Below, piece after piece: positions 27,801-35,400 of a DNA stretch of 64,000 nucleotides (positions are counted from its first letter, which is position 1; every line of letters starts with the position of its first letter). The DNA is from Wolbachia endosymbiont (group B) of Gerris lacustris (GTDB lineage Bacteria > Pseudomonadota > Alphaproteobacteria > Rickettsiales > Anaplasmataceae). Location: the NCBI RefSeq assembly GCF_964028355.1, contig NZ_OZ034761.1, forward strand, positions 124,001 to 188,000, read 5' to 3'. Below the pieces are notes generated by a model, which was given only the letters and a program-made list of their open reading frames with translations, did no database searches and was not told the DNA's origin. A program made the position numbers and the translations under genes.

Positions 27801-29040
27801 CTATCAAAATAATAATTTAAATAAAGAGAAATACACTGTTCATATAATGGACGATAAAAGTAGAGTAGCTCTACATCATTATTGGACAAAAGGAACTTCA
27901 GATGAAACTAGAGAAAACCAAGATCGTTATCAGCTGAGTAATCATTTAGATTCGGCAGCCTTAGAGTTAAATGATAATGCTGAAATCATGACATATGAGG
28001 AATATCTGCCATTTGGTGGTACAGCCCTTATTGCAGGAAAAACAGCTCGTGAAGTAACTGAAAAAGAATATAGATATTCAGGAAAGGAAAGAGATGAGAG
28101 CACGGGTCTTTACTACTACGGTGCACGTTACTACGCTCCTTGGCTCCTAAGGTGGATAAATCCTGATCCTGCTGGGACTGTTGATGGCTTTAACCTTTAT
28201 CTGTTTGTCAAAGGAAATCCTATCAATGGCGTTGACGTTGATGGGGAAAATCGAAAAAATATCCCTATAAAAAAAGGTTCTGCAAAAACTCCAGTAAAAA
28301 AGGATCTTCAAGATCATATGAACGATCGTATTGCAAATCTTATCAAGACTACTGTATTCGTAAGATACTTACTTGAAGAGGAATTAATTCCACAGAATAT
28401 TAGCTTTCAAGAAAAGGCTACTGTTCAAATTGGAAAAGGTGAATTGAGTAAGACAATCCATGCAGCTCACACTCAGCCATACCTCTTAACTGACAATATT
28501 ATGATAGATTTCGAAGGGAAGAATGGGAAGTTGGCAAAAAAGCTCACTAAGATGGCTGCAAAAACTAACTTAATACATGCGTCAGCAAACACTAGTTTAG
28601 ATAAAGTGTCTGATAAAGCGCAGTTAAAATTTCTCCAGGAGAGAAATTGGAGCAAAGATTTAACATATGAGGAAGTGACTGGATTTCTCAAGAAAGATTT
28701 ATCTCCTGTGCTAAAAAAGTATAAGTATGAAGGAAAGGCGGGCTTAAGCGTGAAAAAAGATCTCGAGGACGCAGCAAAAAATTTTGACACTTCTATAAGT
28801 TCTATAGGTACTACAGGTCCTACAACTTCTAAGAGTTCTAATTTAGAAACACTTATTTCACAATGGATCGAAAATTCAATAAATTACAAAGAAAAATTTG
28901 CTTTGCGTCTACCTACAAATGATAATAACCTGTCTACTAGTTCCAGTATAGACAAAGAAAGACTACAACCTTCTAATGACAATAACCAAGAAGGAATAGA
29001 AACGATAAACCAACAAGCAAAAAAGAGGAGAACAGGATAA
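21880..29040 (+). CDS. Fused TcB-TcC insecticidal toxin component (SpvB/RHS) with unique C-terminus
   Basis: 2386 aa. Residues about 15-330 match SpvB (GSFSIPIPLPTCRNFSPSLS, FGIGFNVSIASIIRKTSKK). FG-GAP-like repeats lie at about 540-720 (DVTGDGRTDIVVFEG, DIDGSGTTDLVYAN). TcdB-type middle domains and RHS/YD repeats then run to about 2060. The RHS core is at about 2063-2123 (SGKERDESTGLYYYGARYYA; DPAGTVDGFNLYLFVKGNP), including the Asp motif of the autoprotease that frees the C-terminal toxin in TccC proteins. Residues 2124-2386 are the variable toxin, lysine-rich, of unknown activity, ending in AKKRRTG. In other bacteria TcB and TcC form a closed cocoon that docks on TcA. Here they are one polypeptide. 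Confidence 0.92.
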   Translation: MEPNKDTTQKSTIEAKKLELPKGGGAIKGISEAFQANSFTGTGSFSIPIPLPTCRNFSPSLSVDYSSGGGNRVFGIGFNVSIASIIRKTSKKIPTYDDEDVFVLIGADDLVAINQTSNSKYDITYYQPRVEGLFAKIERLISRDDNTVYWQVTSKDGSVAIYGKNKQAQIYDPKSNSRIAEWLLEELSDVYGNKIFYYYRSSTANLERQGGGKVIDRITYGYNQELNYNHFEVLFDYGENDFTSPIDKKYNKERKAIIRPDPFTSHITGFAVRTELLCRAIRIYHHFDGEPILVNGTYFDYDKKPTITYLRAVKQVGYYERGEKRFTKATPTLVFSHTSDNPTYISTTSAVAVKDENKPSKQLLQILKEQDFVFSEQDSEISEENSNWKIKDSEKTLVIKEKGVFLDLHNLNNKNSFRSVKIEGINKNFPGYLNDQRFQSVDLYQEGIEGILYNDGNTILYFRPNGNGEFSQAKLLEKFPSLLRKTTYSLMSMEGNGELQLYVNESSFQGYHDFDGNSKWSEFKPLESQVVNLSSELKEMIDVTGDGRTDIVVFEGENVRVYPSAGKKGYKKAIYSRAPKDLPNQRASSESTLVRFADMFGDGKSHLVKIENGKVECWPNLGYGKFGEKVVFKNAPYFRDGFNAKRLYFADIDGSGTTDLVYANHNSLDIYYNNSGNSFSKPVTLKLPLNYNQIGRIEFADILGNGTNCLLISYLDQSLKLQHLYYDFYNGVKPHLLKQIDNNMGNITRLHYAASTKFYLEDRKENRPWVTNLPFPVQVIEKIETIDNIVGSRLTNKYCYHHGFYDYTEKEFRGFGFVETWDTEDFSTINQAEKEHYVAPIYTKTWYHTGAYKKAKDLVESYRKEFYQGDEKALRITPQVFDENIISIEDKRQAYRAIQGQVLRQEVYGLDKGELYLHPYSVTESSAAVKLLKSSNDSSHKVFKYGTFFVNLQETISYHYERNCCDPRIQHDFVLEVDEYGNVTKSASITYPRRNQPNNYLEQQKLHATLEQSFYINNTERFYLLGTLYKSQAFEIGGLLDGYININDLRNHVERSLQNTIRFEEALNYTSLEARLLSENHNYYWNEEQSGVLPLGSVTKQALLHHTEAMVFSDSQIKEVFSGKITSEQMLKDLGYKKTSNNFWWAPSPTQHYCGSDKYYLPEKVIDVFGAETAVVYDQYNLLPIKTIVKATASSSYETTAEYDYQRLTPVKLIDHNNNVSEVILNPLGVVIATSIYGSENGEEKGDKPLLEYQVRKNPNFEDVLGTAEGANGPEYYLQNATSFFYYDLEAWRRNGQPVHVINLLRETHVSEGSSTRIRRVVTHIDGFGRNLETKMLTDSESEKWLASGRVVYNNKGTEVKKYEPFYSNSPFYDLEESVRNQGVSDTLYYDPLLRNIRIDTAKGFFSKVEFDSWTIKNFDLNDTVKDSTYYKEFFANAENETLESEKDALEKAEKHYNTPTIEHLDSLGRKFLQIETLNKDGQSSIELKSHVELDIQGNELESVDARFYEQNQGKEENEKVKNFRHVYSMAGLLKSASVDAGETWNLANVAGSSVYNWDGKGSLTYTEYDKLQRPVRVKITDQDLNLNNNVVEKFFYSEDIQDKATNRYGTLIAHYDQAGLTEAKENDFKGQTLKSSYILRKNYKQEANWQNVESITTTYADLEREIFNSSVKYNAIGEIIEKTDPQNNTHSPIYDIAGRVKQIKLKKQEEAIKTYVSDISYNPKGQRTSIAYGNGVVTSYSYDPKTFQLTKLTSQKEQKKLQSINYTYDPVGNITTMEDESYKTIFPNNKSIDTKSDYHYDSLYRLTQATGKEHPALNGKEEIITPIPHLNNQNAISNYTEYYDFDYGSNITKIRHTGVHGSTKEFYISNRSNRSLQVVDRRPVSENGIDGSYDERGNLLKLSGTQNLHWNYRDNIAYVDIVTRPNGKNDSEYYVYDSSGERIRKITETYQNNETNSTRVEKIYFGDIEVTRTYQNNNLNKEKYTVHIMDDKSRVALHHYWTKGTSDETRENQDRYQLSNHLDSAALELNDNAEIMTYEEYLPFGGTALIAGKTAREVTEKEYRYSGKERDESTGLYYYGARYYAPWLLRWINPDPAGTVDGFNLYLFVKGNPINGVDVDGENRKNIPIKKGSAKTPVKKDLQDHMNDRIANLIKTTVFVRYLLEEELIPQNISFQEKATVQIGKGELSKTIHAAHTQPYLLTDNIMIDFEGKNGKLAKKLTKMAAKTNLIHASANTSLDKVSDKAQLKFLQERNWSKDLTYEEVTGFLKKDLSPVLKKYKYEGKAGLSVKKDLEDAAKNFDTSISSIGTTGPTTSKSSNLETLISQWIENSINYKEKFALRLPTNDNNLSTSSSIDKERLQPSNDNNQEGIETINQQAKKRRTG

Positions 29041-29088
29041 ATTTAATTAGGCATAAACAAAGGATTTTTTTAATTAAAGGAGAAAATT

Positions 29089-29448
29089 ATGGATGACAGA
29101 ATTAACGATTTCCAACTTCGCCTAGAGAAGATGGGAATAAACATTGAAGAAGCTGAGAAATTACTCAGCTTTAAAAATGAAAATGATGAGTATTTATATG
29201 ACTCAACATTTAAAATTACAGATTTATGTGAGGATGTCTTTGTTGAGAGGGTAAAAGACACAATCACAGAGCAAGAGGCTAAAGATATTTATCAGAAGGC
29301 CTTAGCAAGAAGGGAATTCGTCTCTCGGTATATAGAAAATGCCAGAGAAATGACCGAACCACATTACCGAGCACTACGAGTTTGCAATATTGATCATGAT
29401 ACTGCAGCGGAGTGCGACGGAATTATACACAGTTTACAAGGGGAATAA
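29089..29448 (+). CDS. Small protein resembling the TcA N-terminal head segment
   Basis: 119 aa with AAAGGAGA before the ATG. The text FKITDLCEDVFVERVKDTIT then EQEAKDIYQKALAR, followed by MTEPHYRALRV, resembles the start of TcA proteins, where this segment precedes the DHCQSVLSPAAYFVKLL part. Here that next part opens the following gene, whose ATG comes one base after this stop. It seems to be a TcA head segment made as a separate chain, or a former single gene that split. There is no obvious single-base repair. Confidence 0.65.
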   Translation: MDDRINDFQLRLEKMGINIEEAEKLLSFKNENDEYLYDSTFKITDLCEDVFVERVKDTITEQEAKDIYQKALARREFVSRYIENAREMTEPHYRALRVCNIDHDTAAECDGIIHSLQGE

Positions 29449-29449
29449 T

Positions 29450-32400
29450 ATGACAACCACAAATACTAATGCAGATAGCAACATAGTTGAAGATATATTA
29501 AAAACTAAAGATGGTTACAACGAATGTGATCACTGCCAGTCAGTCTTAAGTCCAGCAGCTTACTTTGTTAAGCTAGTTGAGACTATTGAAAAGTATATTC
29601 CAGGGCATAAGCTTAAAGAACGTCGTCCTGACTTATTTGAGCTTCCACTAGATTGTAATAGCACTAACAAAACAAAGTTATACCTAGAGATTGCTAATGA
29701 GATAATGGGGAAGAATCTAGATAGGAAACTAGGTGGCAATGCTCTACAGAAGTTAGCAACAGCTAAATATCCATTTAATCTGCCTGCTAATTTTGCTTTA
29801 GTTAGCATACGCGCTTATCTCGAAAAACAAGGCATTACTTTAGCTGATCTATATAAGGTGCTAAAACCAGAAGCTGATAACGTTGCAGAATCTTTAGGCC
29901 TTTCTCCAGAAGAATATGATCTTATCACTTCTACAAATTCTAACTTAAGCGAAGTTTATGGTACAAGTGAAAGTGAACTTAAAAACGTTGAGAAGTTCAT
30001 TGCTCAAACTAATATAGACTCTGATAAATTAGAGCGGCTAATTGACTGCTATAACAGAATTGATCCTGCCAATAAGCTAAGTATCAATTCTGGTAATATA
30101 GATAACATTGATCAGGCATTAGGCTTTCTACATCGCTTTATTCGCCTTGCAAATAAACTTGGCTGGTCATTTGACGAGCTGAGTGGCGTACTGATTGCTG
30201 TTGATAATAGAAAAATAAAAGAAATCGATGCAAATTCTTTAAAGGAGATAAGCAGAATAAAAAACTTACAGGAAAAATTTAAGAAGCCTTTGAGTGAGGT
30301 ATGTAAACTGTACCAAGATGCCTCTATATCAATAGAAGCCAGTAAAAATAAAGAAGATGCTAGTAATGCAGCAGAATCTCTATTCTTTTTACAAGGAGTA
30401 AAAGAATCAGACTTAAAGAAAATTTATGGTATAGAGGAACCTTCTGAACCATTTAAAGAAGAAAATTTTGATGAATTCATTGCAAGAACTGGAGTCAAAC
30501 GTCAGGAAGTGGAATGGCTGCTTGATAACTATAAATCTACTACTCATAGCAAGAAAGCCAAGAAACAAGAAAAAATTAGTGTTAAAGAGCAAAAGTTTCT
30601 ACACAACTTTACTCAGCTTGCTGGGCAACTAAAATTGTTATTTGGTAAGTTAAACGCGCTAATTGCAGTGTTACCAAGTGAATTTAAGCTTAAGGATTTA
30701 GTTACAAACACAGATAATAGTACTATACTAAAGAAAATTTGGAATATTAGTGATAACGAGCTCATTTCTTTGGTCAACTATAACGATGAAGTTTCTGACA
30801 AAATTGGAAAATCATTAATCTCAGAAGTACATAAGCAAATCCTGCTAGCAAGGTTGATGAATATATCAACAGCAGAAATAGTACAAATTTTACTGCAGCT
30901 AAACATCACTGATCTAAATCTAGATAATATAGAGCGTATTTTTGAATTAAATAATTGGCTAAATAACAATTCTATTACCATTGAGCAATTAAACACATTG
31001 ATCAACTCTTCTGCACTTTCTCACCAGCATGTAAAGGAGATAAATGAGATAGAGGAAGAAATAGAAAAGAATCAAGAATTAGAAATCAGAAAAAGGCTAG
31101 ACTCGTTAGTGAGTCACGCTGAGCTTACTGGCGAGTGGAAAATACAAATAGAAAAAATACTGGAAGAATCAGAAATCAAAAAATTAAAAAACAGAGAGAA
31201 ATTAGATGCGTTGATGAATAATTCTACACTTTCTGTGGATTGCAAAACGAAAATAAAAGGTATATTGGAAGAATTAAAAAGCAAAGAAAAATTAGATTCG
31301 CTAATTAATGACTCTACACTTTCTGAAGAATATAAAATAAAAGAAATAATAGAAAAAACGGGAAACAAAAAACTAACAAGCAAGGAAAGGTTGGATGCAT
31401 TAATCAATGATTCTACACTTTCTGAAAAATGCAAAACAAGAATAAGTGAGGTAATAGAAGAACGAGAGAATCTTCATAATGAAATACGTAAACATTTTAA
31501 CATAAGCTCTGACGTATTAGCCGCAGCTCATCAATTTACAGAAAAGCAGCCAACAAATTTGCAGTTATTAAGACTTGAGTCTCCAAATAAAAATATTGTT
31601 CATGATGTAGGTATAATTGGCAATAAGGCTATTTTTCTTGGAGAAAGTAAAGTACGTAATAAAAGTTCTGTAGAGCATTCAATTAGTGAACCACGAGAGA
31701 ACGTAGCAGTGGCAACAATTGGTAAAAAGACTATTTTCTTTGGTGGCAAGAAAAGTGAAAATGAATACTCACGAAAAATAGACATTTATGATGAAGATAC
31801 TGGAGGCTGGTCAACTGAAGCAGCTAGTGAGGCACGTGATAGTGCTGCAGTGGTTGTTATTGGCGGCAAAGCTATTTTCCTTGGTGGAAATAAAGATAAT
31901 AGAAGATGTTCATCACAAATAGACGTCTATGATGATGGCGTGTGGGAAAAACATACAGCGAGTGGAGCTCGCTCAAATGCTTCGGTTGCTGTAGTTGGTG
32001 AAAAAGCCATTTTCTTTGGTGGTAAAATTAATAAAACAAGATCAAGTGCGATAGATATATATAATAATGGAGAATGGGTAAATCGCACAGATACAGCTAG
32101 TGAAGCACGATCAAACGCATCAGTAGCTATAATTGATACGAAAGTTATTTTCTTTGGTGGTAGTAAAGGTGATAACCAGTGTTCTTCAAAGGTTGATATC
32201 TATGATAGTAAAGCTGAAAAATGGACAATGCATACAGTTAGTGAAGCTCGTGAAAATGCATCAGTAGCTGTGGTTGATGGCAAAGCTATTTTCTTTGGTG
32301 GTAAAGTAGGTCAAACAAGGTCCAATAAAATAGACATTTATGATGCTAAAACTGAAAAGTGGGTAGAAGTGCGCGATACAGTAAGTGAAGCACGTGATAT

Positions 32401-35400
32401 GACATCAGTTGCTGTAGTTAATAAACAGGCTATTTTCTTTGGTGGCGATAAGGGTAATGAACAGTTCTCTTCACAAGTAGATATTTATGACAGTATTGCT
32501 AATAGTTGGACAGCGCATACAGTTAGTGAAGTTCGTGAAAATGTATCAGTAGCTGTAGTTGATGCAAAGGCTATATTTTTTACAAGGAAGAAGGATAATA
32601 GAGCTACCGGTCAAGTATATATTTATGATTCTATAAGTAAAAATTGGGTAGTGCATGTAGCTGTAGATAATGAAATACCTGATGGATTGCTTGCAGAAAT
32701 CACAAGTAGCACAAGATATTGTGGAAAAATAGATATTTATGACAACACGGCTAAAGCTTGGAAAGCTGTCGATGTTTACAAACCTGATGAGTGTACTTCC
32801 ATAAGTGTTCGAAATAATAAAGCAACTCTAGTTTTCAAGAATGCAAAAGGTGATACATACGAACGGGTATACTCGATAGGTTTATCTGTAACGTATGACG
32901 CAGCAATCGAAGAGCTTTTAAATAATACAGCTGTATTTACAACGCTCAAGATGGATGCAGAAGATATAGATCATATTACAAATCATGCAGATGCCTATAA
33001 GCTAAAAGCAACGTGGACAGAAGATCAGATTAAGACTCTTGAAAATTACAAAACACTTCAGGATGAGTTTTCAGGTAACGAACTTACTCTTTCACAATAT
33101 GTAGAATGGCTACGTGACAGTTATGATGAAAGCAAAGTTACAGAAAAAATAGCACAGCTTACTAATTTGGATAAAAAGTTACTAAATCAAATCAAAGAAA
33201 TTAATGCTTTTAAAAAGTGTTTCAGTAAAGAGAATCATCCTATAGATTCTTTGCTAAAAATTAAGTCTTTTACGGACATGTCAGAGCAAACAGGAATAGC
33301 TGGTGAGATTTTGTTGGAACTAAAAGACTTGCATAATTTACCAGCATCTACTGGATGGGATCAGTACAATAGCGCTGCAAAAAGACTACAGGAATCGCTA
33401 AGCTATGTAGAAGGAGTAAAAGAGCACCTAGAAGATCAAAAGCGTAATATTCTAGCAGGCTACATGTTACATACATATCCTGAAATCAAAAACAAGAATA
33501 TGCGAGGTTTGTATGCATTTCTTTTGATTGATGTTGAAATGAGCGATTGCTCAAAAATCTCTCTGCTTAAGGCAGGGCTAAATAGTCTTCAGCTATATAT
33601 TCACCGTTGTATGTTAGGGCTAGAAGAAGGAGTAACAGTCAACTCTAAATTAACTGAAGAAATGTGGGATTTGTTGGATAATTATAGAGAATGGGAAGCA
33701 ACTAAAAAGGTTGCTTTATACCCTGAAAATTATCTAAACCCTACGCTACGTAAATCTGCAACTGCAGAGTATAAGGAATTACAAAATACTTTGATGCAAG
33801 GTAATCTCACAGATGAAGAGGCAGCTAACGCATATATTAAGTACTTTGAAGATTTTGCACAGCTTGTAAACCTAGAAATAGTTGATATGTATTTTGCAAA
33901 AGAAAAGGAAAAGTTGTATGTAATAGGTCGGACTCAGGCAGAACCTTATATTTACTATTATCGCGTTGCTGATTTTAAAAGTGATCAGGCACAAAATTGG
34001 CTGCCTTGGGAAAAAATTGATACAAAAATGCCAGTTAGTATAGCAAGGATAATCTACGCATTTGGTAAAGTATTTATTTTTTGGTTACAAAGAATTAAAA
34101 AGGAAAAACAAGTTGAGAACAGATCAATAGATGACTCTACTTTAATTGTGAATTATATATTTAAGAAAGTGGATGGCAGCTGGTCAGCTCAGCAACAACT
34201 ATCTGGTGAAATTAAGAGAGAATATGAGTACGAGCGTAAAATGATAGAATATCTATCCAAGATAGATGAACACAAAAATCACATAAAAAACAGAGCGGCT
34301 GGAGATAGTGCAAATTTATTTTACAAAAACGAGATTGAAAGATATAAAAAATTGATAAGAGGTGAATTTTACGGAAAACTTAAAGTCAGGCTTAATGAGG
34401 AACAAGAAGTGTTGATCAGATCTATGGAGCAGGAGTTCGAAAATAGTGAGTTTGTTTTGACAAAATACCTTCGGTTAAAAGGAGAAAGTACCTATTCCTT
34501 TACAGATTCGGAATACCTTATTCACAAATCAAAGAATTTGAATGAGGCAAAAAGTAGTATAGAAAACTCATACAAAATAAGAAAAGAACAATACGATGAA
34601 AAGATCAAAGCTGAAAAAGAGGAAATAGAAACGAAAATAGAAATGAAAGATCGAAAAATAAACGATTTTTGTAAGGAGAAGGAAAAGCTAGAAAACAATA
34701 GAAATGAACAGGAAGGTGAAAGAAAAATAAAAGAAAAGCAGAAAAATGATCTGCAAAGTATAATAGACTCTATAATGGAGAGAAAAAGGAAGGGGGATGA
34801 TTTACAGAGAAAAGTAGAGAATTTAAAGAAACGGTTGGATGACTTACAGCAAGAGAAGTCAATACAAGATAATTTACCAAAAGTATCAGTAGAGAAAGGA
34901 AAGTTACAGGAAGCAATAAATAGCTTAGAACTGAGATTAAGAAAGTCAAAAGAAATTGTGGAGAGTAAATTAGGAGTACTGACACAATTAACAAGTTTAG
35001 AGATAGAAGCAACGAATCTAACAGATGAGATAGGTAAATTGGCAAAAGAAAAAAACATAGTGACTTTAGAAGGAGAAAAGGATGAACTAGAAAAAAACGG
35101 TACTATAGCTCAACTTGAAAACAAAATAGGTGGATTAAATGAAGAAATAGGTGGATTAAATGAAGAAATAGGTGGATTAAATGAAAAAATACACACAAAA
35201 ATAGAAAAAATAGCAGAATTTAAGAAAGAAAAAACAGATTTGGAAAAAAAAATAAAGAACGAATACAATCAAGATATCTTAACGAAAAAGAAAGATGAGT
35301 ATTTCGGAAAGTTAGATGTACAAAAAACACAAGATATAGAATTAGTAACAGGTCTGTTTAATCAAAAAGATAATACTAATATCTCGTTAGAAGAGCCTAT

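Noticed and set aside
34522..35058. Minus-strand serine/phenylalanine-rich frame
   Set aside because: It is the antisense of the lysine/glutamate-rich coiled coil in TcA, a typical shadow.
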